NCBI GenBank assembly: GCA_023701285.1
Contig: JAMPXH010000001.1
Coordinates: 1 to 64,000 of the forward strand
Direction: 5' to 3'
Source of the DNA: Candidatus Didemnitutus sp.
Lineage (GTDB): Bacteria; Verrucomicrobiota; Verrucomicrobiia; Opitutales; Opitutaceae
Length of the DNA: 64,000 nucleotides
In this document: positions 51,298 through 62,300 of the stretch, one piece after another
How the letters are laid out: each line of letters begins with the position of its first letter
How positions within the stretch are numbered: the first letter of the stretch is position 1
The notes under the pieces: model-generated
What the model was told of the DNA's origin: nothing
Seen by the model: the letters and a program-made list of their open reading frames with translations, nothing else
Databases searched by the model: none
Program-made: the position numbers and the translations under genes

Positions 51298-52383
51298 TCA
51301 ACGCGCCCCTGCCACCCGCAAGGCCTGCCAATCTTCCTTCACGGCCTCGACCATCTCCTGCACTTCCTCGTCCAGCAGCCAGAAATCCGGCCGCACTCCC
51401 GCCTCGTCCGCCAATACACTCCAGCCGGGCTGCTGCGCGAGTTCACCATCCGACTCGCTGAGTCGGGAACCGCTGAAACCCAGGCCGTGACGCTTGGCCA
51501 GATAGTTCGCCAAGCTCACCAAGGCCACCAGCACCCGGTGAGTGGGAGCGGCCGCCGGATTCGCGTGATATTCGATCGCGGCAATCACCTCTGCCGGCAG
51601 ACCGCCTTGCCGCGCGAACAGCGCCCCCGCTTCGCGATGCCCCACGCCGAGATGACTCAACTCCAACGCATCCAGGCCTGCGCCGTGATTCCATCCGGCG
51701 TCGAGCACGGCCCGGTATTTTTCCGACTCAACCGTGGCCAACACGATCTTGCCCACATCGTGCAACAGGCCGGCCAGATGCAACCCGGGCTCGGGTGCCA
51801 CCTGCAAGCGCTGCTGCAGTTCCTCCGCCAGGGCCGCCGTGGCGAGCGAGTGGATCCAGAGGTGCCGCCAATCGAGCCCGGTCGCCACGTTCTGCGCGTC
51901 GCGCAACGTGAATATCGCCTGCGTCAACGTGGATACCCGCCTCAAGCCGAGCATCTGCACCGCCGAGAAGACATCCTCGATCTTCCGTTCCGGCCGCACC
52001 AACGCCGAGTTGGCCAGACGGAGCACGCGCACACACAGGGCCGGATCCTTCTGCACGGCCGCAACCACCTCATCCACCGAACCGCCATCGCTTGTCGCCG
52101 CGCGCAGAAATCCCTGCGCCAGCGATTGCAGCGCCGGGATCTGCTGCAGGTTTTGCAACGCCTCCACGGTGCGTTTCCGCAGTGTCGGATCGGCTTGGAA
52201 TAATTCATTCGCCCGCGACACGCCACCGCCCGATTGCGCCGACGGGTTCGGCAACACATCCGCTTCGGCCTCCTCCCGGAGACGCGACCGCAGCTCCGGG
52301 GCATGCGCCTCCGGGACGAGGACAGGCGTCCGCATCCACCAAGCGCGCAAGCGCGCCCGCAGGGAGGCAAGTGTCATGAGCAT
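51298..52383 (-). CDS. HDOD domain protein
   Basis: A 361-residue cytosolic protein. The HDOD domain spans about residues 75-280 (PALQSLAQGFLRAA, DPALCVRVLRLANSAL, LHLAGLLHDVGKIVL). The LLHDVGK stretch retains the His-Asp pair of HD phosphohydrolases, although HDOD proteins usually lack the complete active site; they act in signalling, motility or virulence control. It is divergent from the mutT gene across 53 bases. Confidence 0.9.
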   Translation of the reverse strand: MLMTLASLRARLRAWWMRTPVLVPEAHAPELRSRLREEAEADVLPNPSAQSGGGVSRANELFQADPTLRKRTVEALQNLQQIPALQSLAQGFLRAATSDGGSVDEVVAAVQKDPALCVRVLRLANSALVRPERKIEDVFSAVQMLGLRRVSTLTQAIFTLRDAQNVATGLDWRHLWIHSLATAALAEELQQRLQVAPEPGLHLAGLLHDVGKIVLATVESEKYRAVLDAGWNHGAGLDALELSHLGVGHREAGALFARQGGLPAEVIAAIEYHANPAAAPTHRVLVALVSLANYLAKRHGLGFSGSRLSESDGELAQQPGWSVLADEAGVRPDFWLLDEEVQEMVEAVKEDWQALRVAGAR

Positions 52384-52436
52384 TGATTCGCCCCTGCGTC
52401 ATCGTCTCACTCGCCGCACCGCTTCAGCGGAAACTC

Positions 52437-52856
52437 ATGTCCGCCTCCGCCGTTCCCTCCCCGCCGCCCGTGCCGGTCGTCTGCGCCGTCATCGAACGCG
52501 GCGGCCTGGTCCTCCTCGCCCAACGCCCCGCGCACAAGCTGCTGCCTTTGAAATGGGAATTCGCCGGCGGCAAGGTCGAGCCCGGCGAAGACCCCGCCGC
52601 CGCCATCGTGCGCGAGATCCGCGAGGAGCTCGGCTGCTCCATCGCGATCACGCGCGCGCTGCCACGCTTCGTGCACGATTACGGCCGCGTGGTCATCGAG
52701 ATGATTCCCTTCCTCTGCACTCTCGCGCCCGGCGCGCCCGAACCGCACGCGCACGAACACGTCGCCCTCGCGTGGGTCCGCCCGGACGAGTTCGAACGCT
52801 ACGACCTCGCCGCCGCCGACTGGCCCGTGGTCGCCGCCTATCGCGCCACGCACTGA
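52437..52856 (+). CDS. mutT: NUDIX hydrolase, MutT-like
   Basis: A 139-residue pyrophosphohydrolase. The Nudix box is complete: GGKVEPGEDPAAAIVREI followed by REELG (about residues 40-62). The region before it (RPAHKLLPLKWEFAGGKVE) resembles 8-oxo-dGTP diphosphatases, which clean the nucleotide pool of oxidised dGTP. ATG at 52437 is chosen; the N-terminus MSASAVPSPPP is flexible. Monocistronic, with a GC-rich palindrome after the stop. Confidence 0.9.
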   Translation: MSASAVPSPPPVPVVCAVIERGGLVLLAQRPAHKLLPLKWEFAGGKVEPGEDPAAAIVREIREELGCSIAITRALPRFVHDYGRVVIEMIPFLCTLAPGAPEPHAHEHVALAWVRPDEFERYDLAAADWPVVAAYRATH

Positions 52857-52865
52857 GCGCACGAA

Positions 52866-52883
52866 ACGCCGCCGCGGCGGCGT
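52866..52883. other. 18-bp perfect palindrome after mutT
   Basis: ACGCCGCCGCGGCGGCGT is its own reverse complement. It begins ten bases after the mutT stop codon. A hairpin could stop transcription, but no T-run follows. Confidence 0.5.
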
Positions 52884-52982
52884 GGCGACCCCGCCAAGCA
52901 ACGTAGCCTGACCGCGACCCCGCCTTCCACCTCACCCCGAGTCGCCCCTCCGCGCGCCCCGCGCACGTCGCGCGTGAACTTT

Positions 52983-52997
52983 ACTTAATACGTAAGT
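52983..52997. promoter_or_regulatory. Possible operator upstream of the acyl-CoA dehydrogenase
   Basis: ACTTA and TAAGT flank five bases (ATACG) in a short AT-rich patch about 120 bases before the acyl-CoA dehydrogenase start. Such dyads are typical binding sites of TetR-type regulators, but no regulator gene lies next to it. Evidence is the dyad alone. Confidence 0.3.
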
Positions 52998-53117
52998 TTC
53001 CCTCTGAGCGGCCCGAGGAAAAAGCGCGCTCGCACACTCACCCGTTCGCCCGTTTTCGCGCGGGTGCGCTTCCCGGTTGCGCCGCCCGGGACGTGTCATA
53101 ACCTGCCCGCACGCCCC

Positions 53118-54311
<1,194 letters not shown>

Positions 54312-54373
54312 AGCAACGCCGCCGGACCCGGCGGCAGGAGCGCTTGCCCGGCGGCGACAGGTGTCGACCGGGG

Positions 54374-54404
54374 AAAGAAAAAGCCCGCTGCACCAGCAGC
54401 GGGC
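54374..54404 (-). terminator. Intrinsic terminator after the PEP-CTERM gene
   Basis: On the minus strand GCCCGCTGC / GCAGCGGGC with a four-base loop is followed by TTTTTCTTTC, 28 bases past the stop codon of the PEP-CTERM gene. Confidence 0.92.
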
Positions 54405-54431
54405 GGTGAACCAACCGAGCGTAGCCCCGGA

Positions 54432-55328
54432 TCAAATCTTCGCCTTGCGGCGACGATGGATCATCACGCCGCACAGGGCCGCGAGCCCGGCGAGCGCCGC
54501 GTAGGTCGAGGGCTCGGGGATCGGGGTCAGCGTGGCGTTGAAGGTGAAGTCGCTCACGAAGGCCGAGCCGTTCGTGCCGCCGGCAGCGGAATTCAGGGAG
54601 GACAGCGTCCAAAGGTAGCCGATGGCCTGCACATCGTTGAACACCGGTGTCGCGGCGGTGCCGATCGAGTTCAGACTGGCGGTGTTGTAATTACTCCAGC
54701 CCGTGAACGCGCTGCCGAAAGTGGAGGAGACCGTCTTGAGCGTCCCGGCCGTGTAGCTGATGGTGTTCGAGACATACCAATCCGAACCGTTCTTGATCAG
54801 GACGCGGAAATTGGTGTTGGCCACCTGATAGCCGCTGCTCGCGAGGAAGAACGACAGGTTGACGGACTCGGTGCCGCTGATCGAGACCGTGGAGGACGAG
54901 CCGCCATTCAGGAACTCGGACTTGGGGAACGCGACCGCCGCGTAGAACTTCTGCTGCCCGTCGCCGGTGGTGCCGCTCCAAGTCGGGTAGAACCGGAAGG
55001 CATCGTTGCCGGCGGTGCCGCTCTGGGCCGCCGTGGTGTTGTTTTTCACGAGCATGCCGGTGGTGGCGTTCCACTGGCCGGTGCCGTTCGTGCCCACCAC
55101 GGAGGCGCCGCCGTAGAAGTTGGGCCCGCTGTAGCCGGATTGCGGGTTGAATTCGGAGACCAGATCGAAGGCCCTGCCCGAAGTCGTGTAGCCGTTGAAC
55201 AGGGCGTCGCCAGCCACATAGGTCGACGAGGTGCCCCAATCGACGATGGTGGTCTGGGCGTGCGCGACACTGGCCACGAACACGGCAGCCGCGATGAGCG
55301 CGGCCAATTTGGGTGAGAAACGATTCAT
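54432..55328 (-). CDS. PEP-CTERM sorting domain protein
   Basis: A 298-residue exported protein: signal peptide ending at VAHAQ (about residue 24), a beta-rich body with many Gly, Ser, Thr and Asn, and the C-terminal PEP-CTERM signal IPEPSTYAAL, helix, HRRRKAKI. It is handled by exosortase as for the first PEP-CTERM protein; the two share no clear body similarity. It is divergent from the large repeat protein; the 272-base gap shows nothing specific. Start ATG at 55328. Confidence 0.92.
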   Translation of the reverse strand: MNRFSPKLAALIAAAVFVASVAHAQTTIVDWGTSSTYVAGDALFNGYTTSGRAFDLVSEFNPQSGYSGPNFYGGASVVGTNGTGQWNATTGMLVKNNTTAAQSGTAGNDAFRFYPTWSGTTGDGQQKFYAAVAFPKSEFLNGGSSSTVSISGTESVNLSFFLASSGYQVANTNFRVLIKNGSDWYVSNTISYTAGTLKTVSSTFGSAFTGWSNYNTASLNSIGTAATPVFNDVQAIGYLWTLSSLNSAAGGTNGSAFVSDFTFNATLTPIPEPSTYAALAGLAALCGVMIHRRRKAKI

Positions 55329-55600
55329 TGCGATGGGGGGATGCGCGAAGCGGTTGCTTCGCAAATGGGGTATTCTGCCAAGGCGCGCATCATACCAACT
55401 GTCCCGCGCTCCCGCATTCCCCCGTTAGAGTGAAAGGCGCTCCCGCGCCGCCGACGCTGGCCGCACGCCCCGCGGCGGGCGCCACATGTTCCCCCCGAAC
55501 GGGTGAATTGTCCGGCGGCCGGGCCGGTGATAAGCTGACCCGCCACACCGACACCCCGCCCGGGTGCCAGTCGTGCACCCCTCGCCCCACCCCTGCTGCC

Positions 55601-57931
55601 ATGAAATCTACGTCCGGACGGTTCACGCTCCGCTGTTTCGCCTATGCGGCGATGCTCTCCTTGGCTCTTTGCCCGGCCTTCGCCCAAAGCCTCAACTGGA
55701 CCGGCGGCAACCTGGCCACCAATAACGGCTGGGCGTCCGGCACCGCCGGCACCCTGACGAACTGGGAGGGCAACGTGCTGCCCGTGGCGATCACGCCCGT
55801 GGCCATCAACATCGCCACGGGAAACTTCACCCCGCCCAACACCTTCAACAACACCACCGGCAACCTGGTCAGCAGCTCGAATGACACCATGGCGTTCGGT
55901 GGGTCGTGGCAGATCACCAGCCTCACCTTCAACAACGCCGCCGGGCAATTTCCCGCTCTCCTGCGGCTCAACGCCAATTTCGGCGCGGGCACGGGCACGC
56001 GCAATCAAACCATCCTCACCGACAGCAATGGCATGATGATCAATGTCGTGAACGGCGCCGCGGTCCTCATCTCGGCGAACAGCAGCACGACGCCGCTGCA
56101 AAGCTTCGTGGGCTCCAACCTCAACCTGAACTACTCGGGCAACGGCATCATCAACGTGGACAGCACCTCCAGCCTCTCCATCGGCGGTAATGCGACCAAT
56201 TTCAAGGCCGTCGCCGGACAGACCGCCGCCATCGTCAAGACCGGTGAAGGCTCGCTCACGCTGGGCGGCGGTGGATCGAATTACACCGGCGGTTTCACGC
56301 TCCAGGAAGGCACGGTCTACGTGGTCGCCAGCTCGAACACGACGGCGACTATCCCCGCCACCGGAAACCCGAACCCCAACTACGGCGCCGGCGCCTTCGG
56401 CTTTGGCGGCACCCTCACCATCAACGCCGGCACCAAGCTCGCGTCGAACGGCACGTCCACCAACGCCAACCGCGTGATCGACAACCCCGTCAACTTCATC
56501 GGCGGCACCGTGACGCTGGGCGACACGACCAACAATGGCACCGTCACGTTCTCCTCCAGCGTTTTCGAGGGTAAGATCACCCTCTCGGCCAACACGACCG
56601 TAAATGCGTTGAGCAACGTGAACTTCACCCGTGAGGTCACCGGCAGCGGCTCCCTGACCAAGACGGGCCCGGGCACCCTCTCGCTCGGCACCGTTCACAC
56701 CTACACCGGTGGCACGATCATCCAGGGCGGCATGCTTCAGATGTCCGACAGTGACAAGCTCCCCGTCGGCAGCGAAGTGACCTTCGACGGCGGCGCCCTC
56801 CGCATCGCCGGCAACACCAGCTTCACCGCCAACCACATCACCACACTCACCTCGAACGGCGCCACCTTCAACATCGCCGGCGGCGTCACCCTGACTTGGT
56901 CCGGCAACATCTCCGGCACCGGCGGCCTCAGCACCGCGGGCAGCGGCGCCACCGGTGGCCTCACCCTCTCCGGCCTCAACACCTACGCTGGCCCCACCGA
57001 CATCGCCGCCGGCAAACTCAAGGTCAACGGCTCGCTCGCCAGCGCCGTCACCATCGCCAGCGGCGCCGATCTCTCCGGCACCGGCACGCTCCACGGCGCC
57101 GTGCAAGTCAGCGGCACTCACCACCCGGGCAATTCCGCCGGCGTCCAGACCTTCACTAGCAACCTCACTTACGGCACCGACGCGAGCATCGGTTGGGAAC
57201 TCGCGGACAACTCCACGGCCGCCGGCAGCTTCGATCAGGTGATCGTCGGCGGCACGCTCGACTTCGCCGGCCCCACCACGCTCGCGCTCTCCTTCGCCGG
57301 CACCAATTCCGCCGTGGTATGGCAAAACGCCTTCTGGCTCGAAGCCCGTTCGTGGCTGGTGTTCGACGCCGCGACCCTGACCAACTTCCAGAACCTGACC
57401 CTCAGCAGCCCGGCAACGTGGACCGACTCCACCGGCGCCACCCTCGAGACCGCCCTCCCCGGCGCCACCTTCACCCTCTCCCAATCCGGCCAGAAGGTTT
57501 ACCTCAACTACGCCCCCGTGCCCGTCATCGCCGACCCCTACACCCTCTGGCGGCAGGAATACTTCTCCCTCGCGGAGCTCGACCTCCCCACCGTCAGCGG
57601 CCCGCTCGCCGACCCCGATGCCGACGGCCTCGACAACCTCCTGGAATACGCGCTCGGGCTCGATCCGCGCCAAGCGGACTCCGCCGCGCTCCCCGCCGCC
57701 ACGGCCGAGGACGGCTACTGGGTCTTCCATTACACGCGCCCGCTGAACCGCAGCGACGTGAGCTACAGCGTGGAAGTCTCCACCGACCTGCAGTCGTGGA
57801 GCACGAGCGTCATCGACCACGAACAGATGGCCGTGGCGGGCGAAACCGCCACCTGGCGCGCGCGCTATCCGCAGACCGGCGCGCCCAAAGCGTTCTTCCG
57901 CCTCAGCGTCACGCCCCTCGTGACGCAGTAA
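55601..57931 (+). CDS. Autotransporter-type beta-strand repeat surface protein
   Basis: A 776-residue exported protein. Signal peptide ends at AFAQ (about residue 28). The body has several autotransporter-associated beta-strand repeats of the form TKTGPGTLSLG...YTGGTIIQGG and GLNTYAGPTDIAAGKLKVNG, which build a beta-helix. No outer-membrane autotransporter barrel is present; instead the last 140 residues hold a TSP3-like Asp stretch (ADPDADGLDNLLEYALG) and a beta domain shared with two other secreted proteins of this window. A surface or secreted role is likely. Confidence 0.88.
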   Translation: MKSTSGRFTLRCFAYAAMLSLALCPAFAQSLNWTGGNLATNNGWASGTAGTLTNWEGNVLPVAITPVAINIATGNFTPPNTFNNTTGNLVSSSNDTMAFGGSWQITSLTFNNAAGQFPALLRLNANFGAGTGTRNQTILTDSNGMMINVVNGAAVLISANSSTTPLQSFVGSNLNLNYSGNGIINVDSTSSLSIGGNATNFKAVAGQTAAIVKTGEGSLTLGGGGSNYTGGFTLQEGTVYVVASSNTTATIPATGNPNPNYGAGAFGFGGTLTINAGTKLASNGTSTNANRVIDNPVNFIGGTVTLGDTTNNGTVTFSSSVFEGKITLSANTTVNALSNVNFTREVTGSGSLTKTGPGTLSLGTVHTYTGGTIIQGGMLQMSDSDKLPVGSEVTFDGGALRIAGNTSFTANHITTLTSNGATFNIAGGVTLTWSGNISGTGGLSTAGSGATGGLTLSGLNTYAGPTDIAAGKLKVNGSLASAVTIASGADLSGTGTLHGAVQVSGTHHPGNSAGVQTFTSNLTYGTDASIGWELADNSTAAGSFDQVIVGGTLDFAGPTTLALSFAGTNSAVVWQNAFWLEARSWLVFDAATLTNFQNLTLSSPATWTDSTGATLETALPGATFTLSQSGQKVYLNYAPVPVIADPYTLWRQEYFSLAELDLPTVSGPLADPDADGLDNLLEYALGLDPRQADSAALPAATAEDGYWVFHYTRPLNRSDVSYSVEVSTDLQSWSTSVIDHEQMAVAGETATWRARYPQTGAPKAFFRLSVTPLVTQ

Positions 57932-57945
57932 CCAAAACTTTTCCT

Positions 57946-58017
57946 GTGGGACCGGATCTGCATCCGGTCCGCCTGTCCTTCGCCGTCCATGGCGATCCGG
58001 GGCGAATTCGGTCCCAC
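57946..58017. repeat. 72-bp dyad element after the beta-strand repeat gene
   Basis: The outer ends are inverted (GTGGGACCG and CGGTCCCAC) and a perfect hairpin GGACCGGAT / ATCCGGTCC with a four-base loop (57949-57970) lies at the left. No T-run follows. It looks like a single copy of a palindromic intergenic repeat; no second copy is seen here. Confidence 0.6.
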
Positions 58018-58088
58018 CGGAAGCTCTTTCCTCCACGCGTGACGGCCACCGCATCGGCGGCCGCGAGACGCGCCCGACCGCACCGCGC

Positions 58089-58547
58089 TCAACCCCGGTA
58101 AGCCGCGCAGCGGCTCGACCAATCGCGCGAGCCCGCCGCCGGGTGCCCGGACTTCATGCGGTTCTGACACACCGCGCACAGGCACTCGATTTCATCGATG
58201 CCGATCAGGCGGAACCGCGCCAGCGCCACGTCCAGCTCCCGCGGTTGCAGGAACGGTGCCACGGCGCGCAGGGCGAGCTCGCCGGTCGCATAGAACTTCG
58301 CCAGTGGGTTCATGCGGCAATCGCAGTGCCGCTCCAACGGCAGCCGCAGCGAGCTGCGCCGCGCCATCACCGCGAGATCCTTCCGCAACTGCGTGAGCAC
58401 GGCCGTGATGGTGTCGTCCATCTTGAAGACGAGCGTGTCGGGATTGCCCAGCGCCGAGACGCTGGGTTCGCGACGCAACAGCGCCTCCCACTCGAATTTC
58501 CAGAGTGCGCGGCGTGCTTCCAGCTGAAGGATCGTCGATGCGTCCAT
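58089..58547 (-). CDS. Hypothetical protein with Cys cluster
   Basis: A 152-residue cytosolic protein of unknown family. The N-terminal 70 residues are helical (ILQLEARRALWKFEWEALLR). Cys residues in ERHCDCRM and CLCAVCQ could bind zinc or an iron-sulfur cluster. Start ATG at 58547. It lies downstream of the PAS protein gene in the same direction, 109 bases away. Confidence 0.7.
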   Translation of the reverse strand: MDASTILQLEARRALWKFEWEALLRREPSVSALGNPDTLVFKMDDTITAVLTQLRKDLAVMARRSSLRLPLERHCDCRMNPLAKFYATGELALRAVAPFLQPRELDVALARFRLIGIDEIECLCAVCQNRMKSGHPAAGSRDWSSRCAAYRG

Positions 58548-58656
58548 GTGCCGCAGTATGCGCCGGACCGGGCCCGCGCGCCGCGCATGGATTGGCGACG
58601 TCTCTGCGCCGGTTTTCTTCCGCGCTCCCTTCACCGCTCGGCGCCCACCCGGGCGC

Positions 58657-59232
58657 TCAAAACGACAACCGCCGCTCCCGCGCCACGAACCAAACCGGCT
58701 GCGCCTCGTCGTCGAGGAACGGACTGATCCGCACCTCCGCCCGGTAACGGCTCCCGTCCTTGTGGTAGTTCACCAGCTGCTCGCGGCAGCTGCGCCGGCC
58801 CCGCACCGCCGCGCGGATGCGTTGCACCGTCTCGGGGTCGGTCTCCGGCCCCTGCAACAATTCGCCGGGCTTGCGTCCCTTCAACTCGTCGAGCTGGTAA
58901 CCGCACAGCGCGGTGAACGCCGCGTTCACCCACACGATCCGCCCGAGCGGATCGGTCACGACGAGCGATTCCGGCTCCTTCTCCTGCGCCACAGCGTCCG
59001 CCGCGACCAGGATCCGCAGCTTCAACTCCGCCGGCGGCGTCGCGCGCGCGGGGGAAGCCGCTTCGGGCAACAGCGTCAGCGCCGCGGCCTCCTGTAGCAC
59101 GGCGACATGCTCCTGCAGCTCGCGGTCGAACTCCACCAACACGCCAAAGCCCTCGCGTTCCTCTGGGCTCATGGCCCCGGACACGTAGAGCGCCGCACGG
59201 TCTTGGAGGAGTTCGGACAACACAACCTTCAT
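58657..59232 (-). CDS. PAS domain protein with anti-sigma-like N-terminus
   Basis: A 191-residue cytosolic protein. The first 60 residues (LYVSGAMSPEEREGFGVLVE) resemble the helical N-terminus of anti-sigma factors but lack the HxxxCxxC zinc motif. Residues about 80-190 form a PAS domain (VTDPLGRIVWVNAAFTALCG, PETVQRIRAAV, LVNYHKDGSRYRAEVRISP). The flavin-binding Cys of LOV domains is absent, so it is not a LOV photoreceptor by sequence. No sigma factor lies nearby. Function unknown; sensing is likely. Confidence 0.82.
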   Translation of the reverse strand: MKVVLSELLQDRAALYVSGAMSPEEREGFGVLVEFDRELQEHVAVLQEAAALTLLPEAASPARATPPAELKLRILVAADAVAQEKEPESLVVTDPLGRIVWVNAAFTALCGYQLDELKGRKPGELLQGPETDPETVQRIRAAVRGRRSCREQLVNYHKDGSRYRAEVRISPFLDDEAQPVWFVARERRLSF

Positions 59233-59343
59233 GCAAGTCGTCCCGCCCCCACAGTCAAAACCGGATTCCCCTTCTGCCCACCGGTAGGGCGAGTTGTCCC
59301 CAACGAGCCGCTCATGCGCCCGCCGCCCACCGCCAGCGCCGGC

Positions 59344-62300
59344 TCAACCGGCCACGATGTTCACGCTCACTTGCAGGCGGAAGAACACAGCCGTTGCCGC
59401 ACCGCGCGGCAGCGTGGCCTGCCAGATCTCGCGGTCACCCTCGGTGCCGACATGCGTGAGCGTGACCGCCTCCGACGCCCATTCCACCAAGTCGCTCGAT
59501 GCCTGCACCGTGTAGCTCACATCCGCGCGCCCGACCGGCTTCGTGAACGTGAAGGTCCACGCCTCGGCACCCAGCTCCACCTGCGGCGCAAGCGCGGCGG
59601 CATCCGCCGCGCGCGGATCGGTGCCGAGCCCGTATTCGATCAGGTTGGCGAGACCGTCCGCGTCGGGATCGGCCTCCGCTCCGCTGATCGTCTCCTGATC
59701 GAGTTCTCCGGGCAAAAAGGCGGCCGCCCGCCACGCCGCGAAATCGGGCGTGATGGTGAGCACGAGCGTCGCCGTGCCGGTGCCGATCGCGTTGGCGGCA
59801 CCGAGCGCGAGCTGGAACGTGCCCGCGACCATCGGCGTGCCGCTGATGTAACCGGTCTCCGGATTGAAATTCAGGCCCTCTGGGAGCGGCGCGGCGGCAA
59901 AGGCATCCGGCGCACCCGACGCTTCGATCACGTAGATGAACGATTGCCCCACCTGCGCCTGCGCCGTGCGCGCGCTCGTGATTTGCGGCGCCGCGGGCAC
60001 GAGCGCCGACGCGCGCACGAAGACCAGCCGGCCGTTGAGCGGCGCGCCCGGCGTGACGACGTCCGAGCTCTGCAACAACACGAAGCTGTCGTCGCCCCAC
60101 CGGATCAGCTTCAACGGCAGATGCGTGCTCTCCGGCAACGCGACCTCGCCGACGCGGCTGAATCCGCCCAGCTCGTAGCTGCGCAGCGCGGTGTTCACCA
60201 CGCCGTAGGCCCGGCCGCGCGCCGTCTCCAACACCGGCACGCCGCCCGCGCCGGACGACAGCTCCGCGATCGTGCCGAGCGTGACGCCGGCCTTCGCATC
60301 GAACACCACGCCGGAGGCGCTGAGCGCCAGGTTGCCCGAGCTCACGAAGTCGCCCGCCGAGGCATTGAAGGCCGAGTAAGTGGGTCCGGCCGACAGGCCC
60401 GACGGGAAAACCGCCAGCCGCATCAACTGCTGCGTCCCGACCGTGTCGAGCGCGAGCAGCGTGTCGGCATCGGGCCCGCGCTCGAGCCGGTCGCCCGTGA
60501 AGAGTCCGAGGCTCGCGATCCGCGCCGTGGCGCCGTCGAACACATACACGCCACGATACGACATCGCGACGGCGATCGACTCCGGTTGCCCCGGCAACAC
60601 CACGATGTCCGCCGCGGGGAACGTGCCGTAAGCCGACACCGGCATCGGAATCTCCAGCGCGACGGTGAAACTCTCCAAGTCCACGCGCAGCACCTTCGTC
60701 TCGTCGCCGAGGCCGACGTAGAGGAACTCGCCGCCATCGCTGATCGCGAGCCGCCGCGGGTTGCCGCCGGTCTCAAGCGCGCGCAGCACGCGGCCCGTGC
60801 GGGCATCGAGCTCCAACACGCGCTGGGCAAAGTCGGCCGCGCCCTGATTGCCCGTGCTCACATAGACGCGCGGCAAAACCGGGTGCGCGACCACGTCGGT
60901 GGCGTGCAGCAGCAGCGCGTTCACGGCTTCGGGCTCGTCCGCGAACACCGCCGACACGGCGCGCGCCGCCCCGTCGTTCTCCGGCACCGGATCGACCGCG
61001 CCCGAGAACACCGCCGCGCGCAGCACCGCCGGCCCGTAGGCCGCCGCCGTCAGCGCAAAGGTCAACGCGCGCGTCTCGCCCGCCGCGAGATCGCCGAGCC
61101 GCGCCACGACCGCGCCAGCCAGTGTCTCGAACGTCACGCCGGGCGTCACCCCGGGCGCGATCGCCATCGCGTAGTCGTTCCAGAAATCGAGCCGCACCGC
61201 CGGCGCCGGATTCGGGCCGTGGTTGGTCACCGTGAGCGTGAATTCCTGCGGCACGCCCGGCGTCAATTCGTCGCCGGTGCCGGGCGCGAAGACCACCGCC
61301 ACATCCGTCGCCGGCGCCGTGGGCGCGAGCGCGGGATGCCGGAACACGACCACGTCGCCGCCGAACAGCCGCAACGCCACGCCATCCGCGCCCCAGCGTT
61401 GCAACTCCGCGATTTCACCGAGCCCGGCGGGGAGAGCCAGTTGCGCCAGCGGCCGCAGCGTCACGGCATCGAACACCCACAATCCGCCCGGCGATTGCGC
61501 CGCGTAGAAACGCCGCGCCGCCGCATCCGCGCCCACCGCCCACGCCGTCACATCCGTCGGCAGCGCCAGCCGCCCGCGGCCGCGCAACGCGAGCCCGTCG
61601 GCCACGACTCCCGTGCTGGCGATGACGAGATCGCCCGACGCCGCGAGCTTGGTCTGGAAGCCCCTGAACGGCGTGTCCGCCGCCGGCTGCACCGCGAGCG
61701 CGCCGGCCGTTACGGTCAACGCGGCGAAATCATGCCCGTCGTTGGACGTGTTGTAGCCATACACGACGCCCGGCCGCTGCGCCGCCGCCAGCTCGAGCAG
61801 CGGCGGGTTGCTCTGTTGCGCCACGAGCACGCCGTTGCGGTAGCTGCCGACGGTGGCGAACGAACTCGCCTGCGTCCGCTGGCCCACCAGCACCGTGTCC
61901 GGCGCACCCGGCACCACCGCGAGATCGACCGGGTAATACGCATAGCTGTCGAACGGCGCCCCCAGCGCCCCGAGCGTGAGCGTCCGCACCACCGCCTGCG
62001 CGTTCAGATCGTATTGCACCACTTGGTTGCTGAAGCCGAGCCCGACGTAGGCGAACGCGCCGTCATCGCTTACCGCCAGCGACTGCGGCGCATTCCCCAA
62101 CGCCGCCGAGGGCGTGAGGACGCCCGTGAGCGGATCGAGCGCCACGAGCGCGTTCGCGAGATTGCCCGCGGCGTTCGGCCCGGCAGTGAAGAGTAACCGC
62201 CCGCGCGTCGCATCCGCCGCGAGCGCCGCGGCCGCGACCGCCGCCACACGGAAAGGCTGCACCGCTGCGCTGACCGACGACACCCCGTCGACCATCACGC

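Noticed and set aside
55325..58054. Open frame of about 909 codons on the minus strand
   Set aside because: It is antisense to the beta-strand repeat protein and has Glu/Gly/Ala-biased composition without any domain.
58657..59232. LOV photoreceptor
   Set aside because: The flavin-reactive Cys motif (NCRFLQ) is absent; the equivalent stretch reads GRKPGELLQ.
59107..62196. Open frame of about 1029 codons on the plus strand
   Set aside because: It is antisense to the secreted propeller protein, very rich in Arg, His and Ala, with no signal peptide or motif. Long antisense frames are expected in high-GC DNA.
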